From: JAYQUR01 sp038133505
Lineage (GTDB): Bacteria; Pseudomonadota; Alphaproteobacteria; MPNO01; UBA830
DNA: 20,370 nt
Assembly (NCBI GenBank): GCA_038133505.1
Contig: JAYPTI010000040.1
Location: forward strand, 1-20,370
Direction: 5' to 3'
The notes under the pieces are model-generated. The model did not search any database. It had not been told where the DNA came from and worked only from the letters and a program-made list of their open reading frames with translations. Position 1 is the first letter of the stretch. Each line of letters starts with the position of its first letter. Position numbers and translations under genes: made by a program. Shown here piece after piece: positions 8,047 through 16,726 of this stretch.

Positions 8047-8751
8047 ATGGACGCCGAAACCTCCTCCGCGCCCGACGCTCCGGACGTCGACCATGTCGAG
8101 ACGTGGATTTTCGACCTCGACAACACGCTGTACCGGACCACGCCGGAAATGCTCGCCCAGATCGACGACCTGATGGGCTCCTTCATCAGCGACCTGCTCC
8201 GCGTCGACCGCGTCCGCGCACGGGAAATTCAGAAGGGATACTTCCGGACCCACGGCCTGACGCTTCGGGGCCTGATGCTGGAGCACGATCTCGATCCGGA
8301 GATCTATATCGAGCACCTCTCGCAGCTCGATCTCAGCGATATCGAGCCGAATCCCGAACTTGCGGGCATTCTCGCCGACCTGCCGGGACGCAAGATCATC
8401 TACACCAACGCGTTCACGGCCCACACGGAGGAGGTCATGGACCGTATCGGCATCTCCGACAGGTTCGACGCCGTGTTCGATATCGGCCATGCCGACTACG
8501 TGCCGAAGCCGGCGATCGAATCCTACCGGCGGCTGTGCGAAAAGCACGGCGTCGACCCGGCGCGCGCCGCGATGGTCGAGGATATCTCCCGCAACCTGGA
8601 GCCCGCCGCCGAACTCGGCATGACCACCGTCTGGGTGCGGACCGACACGCACTGGGCGCGCGAGACCTCTGAGACCGGTCACATCGATCATGTAACCGAC
8701 GACCTCGTCGCCTGGCTCCGCGGGGCCGTGCCGACGGCCGATGCGGGTTGA
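8047..8751 (+). CDS. HAD-family pyrimidine 5'-nucleotidase-like hydrolase
   Basis: A 234-residue haloacid dehalogenase superfamily phosphatase of the SDT1/pyrimidine 5'-nucleotidase branch. Motif I is FDLDNTLY with nucleophile Asp23 and acid/base Asp25. Motif II is IIYTNA (Thr120), motif III is Lys154 in VPKPA, and motif IV is MVEDISRNL (Glu178, Asp179). A helical cap lies between motifs I and II. Probable reaction: dephosphorylation of UMP/CMP or related phosphate monoesters; the true substrate is unproven. The frame is open further upstream to a TTG at 7918, but homology starts at VETWIFDLDNT and the ATG at 8047 gives the family length, so I chose it. It lies just upstream of dapD, an arrangement I recall from other Alphaproteobacteria. 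Confidence 0.88.
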   Translation: MDAETSSAPDAPDVDHVETWIFDLDNTLYRTTPEMLAQIDDLMGSFISDLLRVDRVRAREIQKGYFRTHGLTLRGLMLEHDLDPEIYIEHLSQLDLSDIEPNPELAGILADLPGRKIIYTNAFTAHTEEVMDRIGISDRFDAVFDIGHADYVPKPAIESYRRLCEKHGVDPARAAMVEDISRNLEPAAELGMTTVWVRTDTHWARETSETGHIDHVTDDLVAWLRGAVPTADAG

Positions 8752-8757
8752 GCGCGT

Positions 8758-8785
8758 TTGCCCGCGTCGGGATATGATCTATATT
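8758..8785 (+). promoter_or_regulatory. Candidate dapD promoter
   Basis: TTGCCC at 8758-8763 and TATATT at 8780-8785 are separated by 16 bases. A second option pairs TTGAGC at 8748-8753 with TATGAT at 8773-8778, 19 bases apart. This AT-rich patch in GC-rich DNA, right after the nucleotidase stop, would give dapD its own start site. Weak evidence only. Confidence 0.35.
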
Positions 8786-8793
8786 CCGCCCGA

Positions 8794-8805
8794 TTTTCGC
8801 GAAAA
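8794..8805. promoter_or_regulatory. 12-bp palindrome upstream of dapD
   Basis: TTTTCGCGAAAA is a perfect palindrome 12 bases before the dapD ATG and just downstream of the candidate promoter. The position suits an operator for a small dimeric regulator, but it could be chance in an AT-rich leader. Confidence 0.3.
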
Positions 8806-8817
8806 AATGGCAGAAAA

Positions 8818-9675
<858 letters not shown>

Positions 9676-9679
9676 TCCG

Positions 9680-10831
9680 ATTTCCGGCGCGCTCGACCTC
9701 GCCCGCGATCTCATTCGCTGCCCCAGCGTCACGCCCGAGGACGCGGGCGCGCTCGGCGTGCTCGAAACCGCTCTCTCCGGGCTCGGGTTCGTCTGTCACC
9801 GGCTGAAATTCTCGGCCGACGGCACGCCGGACGTAGAAAACCTCTACGCGCGGCTGGGCGACGGTGCGCCGAACTTCTGCTTCGCGGGCCACACAGACGT
9901 CGTGCCGCTCGGCAATCCCGATGCGTGGTCGGTGGATCCGTTCGGCGGAGACGTGATCGACGGTGTCCTGTACGGCCGCGGGGCGACGGACATGAAGAGC
10001 GCGGTCGCCGCGTTCGTCGAGGCGGCGCGACGGTTCCTCGAAACGAACGGCGGCGCGTTCGACGGCTCGATCAGCCTTCTGATTACCGGCGACGAGGAAG
10101 GCCCGGCGATCAACGGCACCAGGAAGGTGCTCGACTGGATGGCCGAGAACGGAGAGACCATCGACGTCTGTCTCGTCGGCGAACCGACCAACCCGACGGC
10201 CCTCGGCGACATGATCAAGATCGGCCGCCGCGGCAGCCTATCGGGCACGCTGACGGTAACCGGCGTCCAGGGGCACACCGCCTACCCGCACCTCGCCGAC
10301 AATCCCCTGCCCCGTCTCGTGAAGATGCTGGACGCGATGGCGTCGACGCCGCTCGACGAGGGCACCGATCATTTCCAGCCGTCCAACCTGCAGCTGACGA
10401 CCGTCGATGTCGGCAACCCGGCGACCAACGTGATCCCGGCGCAGGCGTCGGCCGGCTTCAACATCCGCTTCAACGACCTGCATACCGGCGCCAGCCTGAC
10501 GGAATGGCTGCACGAGCAGTGCAAGGCTGTCGGCGGCGACTACGACCTTAAAATCCACATCTCGGGCGAAGCGTTCCTGACGCCGCCGGGGAGTTTCAGC
10601 GAGCTGCTGGCGCGGACGGTGACGGACGTTACCGGGAGGACGCCGGAGCTGAGCACGTCGGGCGGCACGTCCGATGCACGTTTCATCAAGGATTTCTGCC
10701 CGGTCGCCGAATTCGGCCTCGTCGGCCAGACGATGCACAAGGTCGACGAGCGCATCGCCGTGGCCGACATCGACGCCCTCACCGACATCTACGCCGCCAT
10801 CCTCGACGGGTATTTCGGCGGAAACGCCTGA
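9680..10831 (+). CDS. dapE: Succinyl-diaminopimelate desuccinylase, apparent ATT start
   Basis: Zinc hydrolase releasing succinate from N-succinyl-LL-2,6-diaminopimelate, the step after DapD and DapC. From the ATT at 9680 it has 383 residues. Metal and catalytic residues follow the M20 pattern: His71 (FAGHTDVVP), Asp104 (GATDMKSAVAAF), Glu139-Glu140 (GDEEGPA), Glu168 (VGEPT) and His353 (TMHKVDE), each offset by about four from E. coli DapE. The first ATG/GTG/TTG in frame is a GTG at 9758, but starting there removes LARDLIRCPSVTPEDAGALG, a conserved N-terminal segment. No canonical start lies upstream before the frame runs back into dapD; ATT is 4 bases past the dapD stop with only a weak GGGA ahead. 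Function is certain, start uncertain. Confidence 0.9.
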   Translation: MSGALDLARDLIRCPSVTPEDAGALGVLETALSGLGFVCHRLKFSADGTPDVENLYARLGDGAPNFCFAGHTDVVPLGNPDAWSVDPFGGDVIDGVLYGRGATDMKSAVAAFVEAARRFLETNGGAFDGSISLLITGDEEGPAINGTRKVLDWMAENGETIDVCLVGEPTNPTALGDMIKIGRRGSLSGTLTVTGVQGHTAYPHLADNPLPRLVKMLDAMASTPLDEGTDHFQPSNLQLTTVDVGNPATNVIPAQASAGFNIRFNDLHTGASLTEWLHEQCKAVGGDYDLKIHISGEAFLTPPGSFSELLARTVTDVTGRTPELSTSGGTSDARFIKDFCPVAEFGLVGQTMHKVDERIAVADIDALTDIYAAILDGYFGGNA

Positions 10832-10842
10832 CGGCGGCGCGG

Positions 10843-11412
10843 ATGGTCAGTGCCCGCGAGTTCGCCCTTGCGATGTACGGCTGCTGGCAGTTCGCCAAGC
10901 TCGACCGCTCGGCCGTTCAGTTCTTCGACAATACGCCCGAGGCGTTCTGGAAATCCTTCAACGCCGCGATCTTTGCGGCCCCGGCCTACTGCCTCCTCAT
11001 TCTCCTGAACTTCGCCGACAATCCGGTGGACGCCGGGCCGGTCAGGATCGTGTTCGTCGAGGGCATCACCTACGCGATCGGCTGGGTGCTGTTCCCGCTG
11101 ATCATGATCTCGTTCACCGATGCGACGGGGTCGGGACGCAACTACTGGCGGTTCATCGCCGCGTGGAACTGGTCGATCGTCCTGCAGGTGTTCGTCTATC
11201 TGGGGGTCGTCGCCTTCAGCGCAAGCGGCGCGCTGCCGGGCGGGCTCGGCGCCTTCGTCTCCCTGATCGCGACCGTGCTGATCCTCTGCTATCAGGGATT
11301 CATCGCGCGGGTGACACTGGAAACGCCGCTCGGACCGGCCGTCTCCATCGTCGTCATCGACCTTGCCGTCAGCATCGGTTTGAACTTCACGGGCCGCTGG
11401 TTCTACGGCTGA
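10843..11412 (+). CDS. Multi-pass membrane protein of unknown function
   Basis: A 189-residue protein I cannot assign to a named family. It begins with a polar helix containing a Trp (MYGCWQFAKLD) and then has about five predicted membrane segments, near residues 41-58, 69-91, 104-126, 135-156 and 164-186. There is no signal peptide and no obvious catalytic motif. The architecture resembles small Yip1-like or other five-helix membrane proteins, but that is only a guess. The ATG is 11 bases after the dapE stop, so it is probably co-transcribed with dapE. Its last 10 bases overlap, tail to tail, the 3' end of truA on the other strand. Confidence 0.8.
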   Translation: MVSAREFALAMYGCWQFAKLDRSAVQFFDNTPEAFWKSFNAAIFAAPAYCLLILLNFADNPVDAGPVRIVFVEGITYAIGWVLFPLIMISFTDATGSGRNYWRFIAAWNWSIVLQVFVYLGVVAFSASGALPGGLGAFVSLIATVLILCYQGFIARVTLETPLGPAVSIVVIDLAVSIGLNFTGRWFYG

Positions 11413-12152
11413 TCGGGATAGCCCACCGACACGAGATACAACCCGTCGGGAGGCGCGGTTGGACCCGCGGCGGAACGGTCGCGCGCCTCCAGTGCAGCGC
11501 CCACGTCGTCCGCCGTCCACTTGCCGGCGCCGACGCGCTCGAGCGTGCCGACGATGTTGCGCACCTGGTGATGCAGGAACGAGCGTGCCCGCGCATGCAA
11601 GCGCACCTCATCGCCCATGCGTTCGACACGGAGCTCGTCGAGCGTCTTCACCGGCGATTTCGCCTGGCACATGCTGGCGCGGAAGCTCGTAAAATCGTGG
11701 TGGCCGACCAGCCTTTGCGCGGCCTCGTGCATCGCGTCCGCGTCGAGCGGAATGCCGACATGCCAGACCCGGCCGTATTCGAGGGCCGGATGCGGGCGGC
11801 GGTTGAGAATGCGGTACAGATAGACCCGCTCGCGCGCCGACGTGCGCGCGTGAAACCCGTCCGGCGCTGCCGCGGCGTCGAGAATCGCGATCGGCTCTTC
11901 CCGGAGAAACGCGTTCAGCGCGTCGCGGACGGTGTCGGCCGTCGTCTCCTTCTCGATGTCGATATGGGCGACCTGACCCATCGCATGGACGCCGGCGTCC
12001 GTGCGCCCGGCGCCGTAGATGCGCACCGTCTCGCCGCAGAACTTGAAGACGGCTTCCTCGATCGACTGCTGGATCGACGGTCCGTTGTCCTGGCGCTGCC
12101 AGCCGACATAGGGCCCGCCGTCATACTCGACGGTGACGCGCCAGCGGGTCAC
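11403..12152 (-). CDS. truA: tRNA pseudouridine(38-40) synthase TruA
   Basis: Converts U38, U39 and U40 in tRNA anticodon stems to pseudouridine. The 249 residues have the family length. The catalytic aspartate is Asp52 in GAGRTDAGVHA; other family motifs are VEYDGGPYVGWQRQ at the N-terminus, FHARTSARERVYLYRI, HHDFTSFRA and ARSFLHHQVRNIVGTL. The start is a GTG whose bases overlap the fmt stop (GTGA, 12149-12152); the frame opens further upstream, but that is antisense-free fmt shadow without homology. It is the last gene of def-fmt-truA and overlaps the preceding + strand gene at its 3' end by 10 bases. Confidence 0.96.
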   Translation of the reverse strand: MTRWRVTVEYDGGPYVGWQRQDNGPSIQQSIEEAVFKFCGETVRIYGAGRTDAGVHAMGQVAHIDIEKETTADTVRDALNAFLREEPIAILDAAAAPDGFHARTSARERVYLYRILNRRPHPALEYGRVWHVGIPLDADAMHEAAQRLVGHHDFTSFRASMCQAKSPVKTLDELRVERMGDEVRLHARARSFLHHQVRNIVGTLERVGAGKWTADDVGAALEARDRSAAGPTAPPDGLYLVSVGYPDQP

Positions 12153-13054
12153 GTCAGAACCGTGCCGACGGGAACGGGCGTGCCGCGCACGAAATCCGCC
12201 GCCGCCATCGCAGACCGCCCGGCGCGCTGCACCGTCTCCAGCGCGAGCGCGCCGTCGCCGCACGCCACGACCAGCGGCCCGGCGATCACCTCGCCCGGAT
12301 TTCCCGTCCCGGCAGCCACGGATGCGGCGAGAACGCGCATCCGGTCGCCGTCGTGTTCGCACCAGACGCCGGGCCACGGGTTGAGCGCGCGCACCTTGCG
12401 TTCGATCTCGGCGGCGCTTGCCGCCCAGTCGATGCGGCCCTTGTCGCGGGCAAGCTTGGCGGCGTAGGTCGCGCCCTCTTCCGGCTGCGGCTCGGGCGAC
12501 CAGTCGCCCGACGCCAGCACGTCTACGATCAGCTTCCCGCCGAGCGCCGCGAGCGCATCGTGGAGATCGGACGCCGTGGTCTCCGGGCCGATCGGCACGG
12601 TTCCCGTCAGGATCATACCGCCGGTGTCGAGGCCTTCGTCCATCTGCATGATGGTGACGCCGGTCTTCGCGTCGCCCGCCAGCAGCGCCCGCTGGATCGG
12701 CGCCGCCCCGCGCCAGCGCGGCAGCAGAGAAGCGTGAATGTTCAGGCAACCGCGCTTCGGCGCATCGAGGATCGCCTTCGGCAGTATCAGCCCGTAGGCG
12801 GCAACGACGGCGGCATCGGCGTCGAGCGCGGCGAAGGCCGCCTGCGCGTCGGGGTCCTTGAGGCTCGCAGGCGTCCGCACCTCGATCCCGCGCGCCTCGG
12901 CGAAGGCGTGCACCGGGGACGGGCGCTCCTTGTGACCGCGGCCCGCCGGGCGCGGCGGCTGGGAATAGACGCAAACGACCTCGTGGCCTGCCGCGATCAG
13001 CGCGTCGAGCGCCGGGACGGCGAAGTCGGGCGTTCCCATGAAGACGAGGCGCAT
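12149..13054 (-). CDS. fmt: Methionyl-tRNA formyltransferase
   Basis: Formylates initiator Met-tRNA using 10-formyltetrahydrofolate. The 301 residues comprise an N-terminal Rossmann-type domain (MRLVFMGTPDFAVPALDAL) with the loop SQPPRPAGRG, and the catalytic motif NIHASLLPRWRGAAPIQ (Asn105, His107) with Asp143 in MDEGLDTG. A C-terminal OB-like domain starts around AKLARDKGRIDW. A strong GGGAGG Shine-Dalgarno sequence precedes the ATG at 13054. The gene starts 11 bases after the def stop and its own stop overlaps the truA GTG, so the three genes form one operon. Confidence 0.97.
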   Translation of the reverse strand: MRLVFMGTPDFAVPALDALIAAGHEVVCVYSQPPRPAGRGHKERPSPVHAFAEARGIEVRTPASLKDPDAQAAFAALDADAAVVAAYGLILPKAILDAPKRGCLNIHASLLPRWRGAAPIQRALLAGDAKTGVTIMQMDEGLDTGGMILTGTVPIGPETTASDLHDALAALGGKLIVDVLASGDWSPEPQPEEGATYAAKLARDKGRIDWAASAAEIERKVRALNPWPGVWCEHDGDRMRVLAASVAAGTGNPGEVIAGPLVVACGDGALALETVQRAGRSAMAAADFVRGTPVPVGTVLT

Positions 13055-13065
13055 CGCAGCCTCCC

Positions 13066-13590
13066 TCAGACGTCCGCCTTGGCTTCGGACTTCTTCAACT
13101 TCGAGAGCTTGCGGAGGATCATCCCCCGCTTGAGGCTCGAGATGTGATCGACGAACAGCACGCCGTCGAGATGGTCCATCTCGTGCTGGATGCAGACCGC
13201 GAGAAAGCCGTCGATCTCCATTTCGCGGATCTCGTTCTCGTAGTCGAGATAGCGGACCCTGACGGAATCGGGCCGGGTGACCTCGGCGAAATGCTCCGGC
13301 AGCGACAGACAGCCCTCCTCGAACACGGATTTCACGTCCGAGGCCGCGAGGATCTCGGGGTTCGCCATCCGGATCGGGTTCGGCTCCTCGTCGCCGCGCG
13401 CCACGTCGGCAACGATCACACGCTTCAGCACGCCGACCTGCGGCGCGGCAAGCCCGACGCCGGGCGCCGCGTACATGGTCTCGAGCATGTCGTCCATCAG
13501 CTTGCACACCCGATCGTCGACGCCGTCGACGGGCGAGGCCTTCTTCTTCAGGCGCGGGTCGGGCGCGGTGATGATCGGCAGCAGGGCCAT
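13066..13590 (-). CDS. def: Peptide deformylase
   Basis: Removes the formyl group from nascent N-formylmethionyl proteins. The 174-residue product carries the three family motifs intact: GVGLAAPQ at 44-51, EEGCLS at 91-96 with metal ligand Cys94, and QHEMDH at 135-140 with metal ligands His136 and His140 and catalytic Glu137. The lysine-rich C-terminal helix (LRKLSKLKKSEAKADV) is ordinary for the family. It is the first gene of the def-fmt-truA operon and divergent from rmuC. Confidence 0.97.
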   Translation of the reverse strand: MALLPIITAPDPRLKKKASPVDGVDDRVCKLMDDMLETMYAAPGVGLAAPQVGVLKRVIVADVARGDEEPNPIRMANPEILAASDVKSVFEEGCLSLPEHFAEVTRPDSVRVRYLDYENEIREMEIDGFLAVCIQHEMDHLDGVLFVDHISSLKRGMILRKLSKLKKSEAKADV

Positions 13591-13633
13591 CTGCGCGGGG
13601 TTCCTCGGCGGACGGGGGCAATGTCAGGGCCGT

Positions 13634-13663
13634 TAGGTATGCGCTGCGGCAGGTCGGGTCAAG
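13634..13663 (-). promoter_or_regulatory. Candidate promoter for def-fmt-truA
   Basis: On the - strand, CTTGAC (13663-13658) is a full match to the -35 consensus seen in many alphaproteobacterial housekeeping promoters. It is followed after about 17 bases by ATACCT, a poor -10. It lies in the 133-base divergent gap between def and rmuC, about 45 bases upstream of the def ATG. No comparable element was seen for rmuC. Confidence 0.4.
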
Positions 13664-13723
13664 TTTTGCAGGCAGCGGCCGGCGGCAGGCCCGATTCGGA
13701 AAAGTTCGTGTTACGTTCTTTCG

Positions 13724-14857
13724 ATGGAACCGGTCACGATCATCGCCCTCGTCGTCGCCGCGGCGGCGCTCGGCATCGCCCTTCTCGCCGTCCTCCGCGG
13801 CGGGCGCGGCAACACGGACGCGCTCGCCGCCCAGCAAACGGAGCTGGCGACCCGGCTAAGCCAGATCGCGGAGATCGAGGCCGCGCACCAGCGCGCGCTG
13901 GGCGAACGGCTGCAGGCACAGGAACGCGTCATCACCAAGACGCTGGAGGAACGGCTGGGCGACGTTTCGCGCAAGCTCGGCGACTCGCTGCAGCAGTCGA
14001 CGACGCGTTCGACCGAGACGCTGACCAAGCTCCAGCAGCGCCTCGCCGTTATCGACGCGGCGCAGAAGAACATCACGGACCTGTCGGCGCAGGTCGTCCA
14101 GCTGCAGGACATCCTGACCAACCGCCAGGCGCGCGGCGTGTTTGGCGAAGTGCAGCTTCAGGACCTCGTCCAGGCGGCGCTGCCGCCGTCGGCCTACGAT
14201 TTCCAGAAGACGCTGAGCAACGGCAAGCGCGCCGACTGCGTCCTCCAGCTCCCCAACCCGCCGGGCGCCATTGCGATCGACGCCAAGTTCCCGCTGGAGA
14301 GCTATCACGCGATGCGGAATGCGGCAGACGATACGGCCGCAGCCCAATACCGGCGGGCGTTTTCGGCCGATGTGCTGAAGCACGTCCGCGACATTGCCGA
14401 CCGCTACATCCTGCCCGGCGAGACGGCTGAATCGGCGCTGATGTTCCTGCCGTCGGAGGCGGTCTACGCCGAGCTGCACGCGAGCTTCCCCGACGTCGTC
14501 GAGAAGTCCTACCGGGCGCGTGTCTGGATCGTCTCGCCGACGACGCTGATGGCGACGCTGAACACGGTGCGCGCGGTGCTCAAGGACGCGACGATGCGCG
14601 AGCAGGCCGGCGTGATCCAGAAAGAGGTCCACCAGATGCTGGAAGACGTCGGCCGTCTCGACAAGCGGGTCGACAATCTCCAGAAACATTTCGAGCTGGC
14701 GGAAAAGGATATTCGCGAGATTCGCACCTCGACCGACAAGATCACCCGCAAGGGCGAGAAGATCGAGGAGATCGAGCTCGGCGAAGGCGCGGAACCGGAC
14801 GAGATCGCCGCCGGAGCGGGCGCCGAGATTCACCGGCTGGACCGCAGCGGCGGCTAG
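13724..14857 (+). CDS. rmuC: DNA recombination protein RmuC homologue
   Basis: RmuC family proteins limit recombination between inverted repeats; the mechanism is not established. The 377 residues contain an N-terminal membrane helix (about 4-24), a long coiled coil (about 32-130, e.g. RLQAQERVITKTLEERL), and the RmuC core. The core has LQDLVQAALPPSAYDFQ, GKRADCVLQLP and IAIDAKFPLESY; the spaced Asp and DAK resemble a PD-(D/E)xK nuclease site (inference). A second coiled-coil stretch follows (VHQMLEDVGRLDKRVDNLQ), then a short acidic tail. It is divergent from def and converges on the MarR gene with a 15-base gap. The start is the ATG at 13724; no clear Shine-Dalgarno sequence is seen. Confidence 0.92.
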   Translation: MEPVTIIALVVAAAALGIALLAVLRGGRGNTDALAAQQTELATRLSQIAEIEAAHQRALGERLQAQERVITKTLEERLGDVSRKLGDSLQQSTTRSTETLTKLQQRLAVIDAAQKNITDLSAQVVQLQDILTNRQARGVFGEVQLQDLVQAALPPSAYDFQKTLSNGKRADCVLQLPNPPGAIAIDAKFPLESYHAMRNAADDTAAAQYRRAFSADVLKHVRDIADRYILPGETAESALMFLPSEAVYAELHASFPDVVEKSYRARVWIVSPTTLMATLNTVRAVLKDATMREQAGVIQKEVHQMLEDVGRLDKRVDNLQKHFELAEKDIREIRTSTDKITRKGEKIEEIELGEGAEPDEIAAGAGAEIHRLDRSGG

Positions 14858-14872
14858 CGCCCCCGAGAGAAT

Positions 14873-15388
14873 TCAGTCTTCGTCCGGTTCCCGGCCGAAC
14901 TCGTCGGCGGCCAGATTCCGGATCATCGTGAGCAGCACGTCGCGGACGACGTCGAGATGCGCGGGATCGACGCCTTCGACCGCGATACGGTTCACCTCTT
15001 CGGCCAGCGGGACCAGTTCGTCGCGCAGCGCTTGGCCGACGTCGGTGAGATAGACGTAGAGCTTCCGCCGGTTGCCGGGCTCGTGACGGCGCGTGATCAG
15101 CCCGCGTTCTTCGAGCGCCTTCACCGCAGCAAAGGTCGTGGGTTCCGTGACGCCTGCGGCGTCGCTGAGCTCGCGCTGCGTAAGACCGTCCCTCTCCCAC
15201 AGCACCCGCAGGAAGACCCAGTGGCCGAACGGCACGTCGTGGGCGGCGAGGCGCGACGACAGGCTTTGTCCCAGGCTGCGCCCGGCATCGCGGATCAGAT
15301 GCGCGAGCCGGTCGTCGGGAACGCCGTCCTGCCAGTGCCGCAGGACCAGCAGCGCATCGTTCCGGCTCGCGACGGGAACGCGGGTCAC
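14873..15388 (-). CDS. MarR-family transcriptional regulator
   Basis: A 171-residue winged-helix regulator. Helices that would form the dimer interface (about 25-50 and 120-165) surround the winged helix: LTQRELSDAAGVTEPTTFAAVKALEERGLITR at 69-100 and the wing RRHEPGNRRKLYVYLTDVG at 100-118. Such proteins usually repress a nearby or divergent operon and are released by aromatic acids or other small molecules. Its GTG start overlaps the stop of the upstream dehydrogenase gene (GTGA, 15385-15388), so the two are co-translated. By context it probably controls the divergent dehydrogenase and Rieske promoters; the effector is unknown. Confidence 0.9.
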   Translation of the reverse strand: MTRVPVASRNDALLVLRHWQDGVPDDRLAHLIRDAGRSLGQSLSSRLAAHDVPFGHWVFLRVLWERDGLTQRELSDAAGVTEPTTFAAVKALEERGLITRRHEPGNRRKLYVYLTDVGQALRDELVPLAEEVNRIAVEGVDPAHLDVVRDVLLTMIRNLAADEFGREPDED

Positions 15389-16599
15389 GCGGCGGCTCCC
15401 GCGTCGCCGACCGGCACCTGGTATTTCAGCGCGACCTCTTTTCCCGTCCGCCCCGACTCGACGAGGGCAAGACAGACCTCGAGCGTCGCCCTGCCCCATT
15501 CGCCAGTATGGACGGGCGAGACGCCGCCGAACACCGCATCGTACAGCTCGTCGATTACCTCGGTCCGCGGCACGATGGGATCGGGGAGCGGCCGGAACGC
15601 CTTCTCGGTCTCCCCGAAGACCATCACGCCGTCGGGCATCGGCCGCAGGTCGGCGCGTTCGCAGCTGACGACGAACAGGCCGAACTGCTCGTGCTTGCGC
15701 CCGGCGACGTCGTCGCGGGTCGGCAGGGGCTGTCCGGCGGTCCCGCCGTAGGCGCGAGCGGCCTTGACCGCCGCCTCTTGGGCCGGATCGTGGATTTCCT
15801 CGAGCGCCTTCCGCGCGGCGCCATAGGCGGCCGGGTCCTTGGGCTTGCCCGACTCCGCGATCCAGCCGCAGAACTCGTCCGAATCGAACCGCCCGTAGCC
15901 GCTATAGACCATCGATGCCGTGGCGCCGCCGGCGAATTTGAGGATCGCGCTGTAGGCGCCGTCGGTCGGCCGTTCCGGATCCCAGCGCCCGTTCGTGGCG
16001 TAGACGCTTTCAGCCATGCCGCCGGCCAGGATCCGGACGATGTCGATCTGGTGCGCCGCCTGGCTGAACGAGACGCCGCCGCCCTTGTCGGTATCGAGCT
16101 CCTCGGGACGCCGCGGCCGATAGACGAAATCCGTGTAGTTCATCGCCGTGATCATCTGCGGCGCACCGTAGTCCCCGGCGGCGATCAGGCGTCGCGCCTC
16201 GGCAATGGGCGCATCGAAGCTGTGGCTGTGCCCGACGAGCAGATGCACGCCGGCCTCCGCAGCGGCGTCGATCATGGCGGTGCATTCCGCCAGCGTCAGC
16301 GCCATCGGCTTCTCGACGAGGACATGCTTTCCGGCCCGCGCGGCCGCGACTGTATTGTCGGCATGAAACTGGTGCGGCGTCGCCACGTAGATCGCATCGA
16401 GCGCGGGATCGGCGCACATATCGTCGACCGAGAGATAGCCGGTGCCGCCGAAATCCGCCTCGAACCGGGCCAACGCCTCGGGCCGCGTATCGGCGGCGGC
16501 GGCGACGTCGAGGCGTGGATGCAGCGCGAGGGTCGGCAGCATGACGCTGAATCCCCGCCCCAGCCCGGCAATGCCCAGCCTCAGTTTGCGATCCGTCAC
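15385..16599 (-). CDS. Gfo/Idh/MocA oxidoreductase, phthalate dihydrodiol dehydrogenase-like
   Basis: A 404-residue NAD(P)-dependent dehydrogenase. The N-terminal Rossmann fold begins LGIAGLGRG (Gly12, Gly14, Gly16). The conserved EKP is at 96-98 in VLVEKPMALT. In the catalytic stretch GGGVSFSQAAHQID (173-186), His183 and Asp186 are kept, but the Asp common in the DxGxH form of this motif is Ser179. The GLGRGFSVMLPTL and ATPHQFH segments resemble, from memory, phthalate 4,5-cis-dihydrodiol dehydrogenases; this fits the divergent Rieske oxygenase, whose cis-diol product it could oxidise (inference). The GTG at 16599 (VTDRKLRLGIAG) is chosen because the frame upstream crosses the divergent promoter region and lacks homology. 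It is first in an operon with marR. Confidence 0.85.
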   Translation of the reverse strand: MTDRKLRLGIAGLGRGFSVMLPTLALHPRLDVAAAADTRPEALARFEADFGGTGYLSVDDMCADPALDAIYVATPHQFHADNTVAAARAGKHVLVEKPMALTLAECTAMIDAAAEAGVHLLVGHSHSFDAPIAEARRLIAAGDYGAPQMITAMNYTDFVYRPRRPEELDTDKGGGVSFSQAAHQIDIVRILAGGMAESVYATNGRWDPERPTDGAYSAILKFAGGATASMVYSGYGRFDSDEFCGWIAESGKPKDPAAYGAARKALEEIHDPAQEAAVKAARAYGGTAGQPLPTRDDVAGRKHEQFGLFVVSCERADLRPMPDGVMVFGETEKAFRPLPDPIVPRTEVIDELYDAVFGGVSPVHTGEWGRATLEVCLALVESGRTGKEVALKYQVPVGDAGAAA

Positions 16600-16644
16600 C
16601 GGCGCGTCTTTCGATAAGTTTTCATGCGCACACACTAAACGCTC

Positions 16645-16673
16645 TTGACAGCCGCGTCCATTGTTCTTAGTTT
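16645..16673 (+). promoter_or_regulatory. Candidate promoter for the Rieske oxygenase gene
   Basis: A perfect TTGACA -35 at 16645-16650 is followed after 17 bases by TAGTTT at 16668-16673, a weak -10. It sits in the 127-base AT-rich divergent gap, upstream of a strong GGGAGG ribosome-binding site at 16715-16720. The weak -10 overlaps the dyad at 16666-16699, so repression there would be direct. Confidence 0.5.
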
Positions 16674-16699
16674 CCGAAGAATAATCTTTGTTTCCTAAG
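16666..16699. promoter_or_regulatory. 34-bp dyad, candidate MarR operator
   Basis: The outer arms CTTAG and CTAAG and the inner arms AAGA and TCTT are symmetric around one centre, giving nested half-sites. The same stretch has two near-identical direct copies, TTAGTTTCC (16667-16675) and TTTGTTTCC (16687-16695), 20 bases apart, i.e. about two helical turns. It covers the -10 of the candidate Rieske promoter and is the only such element in the divergent region. Assignment to the MarR protein is inference from proximity. Confidence 0.45.
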
Positions 16700-16726
16700 T
16701 TTATTGATCGTGACGGGAGGAAAGCC

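Noticed and set aside
10674..12467. 597-codon + strand open frame across the dapE end, the membrane protein, truA and part of fmt
   Set aside because: It runs antisense to truA and fmt and out of frame with dapE; no recognisable domain, and composition is that of a shadow frame.
13144..14430. 428-codon + strand open frame over def and rmuC
   Set aside because: Antisense to def and out of frame with rmuC; low-complexity Arg/Ala/Gly sequence.
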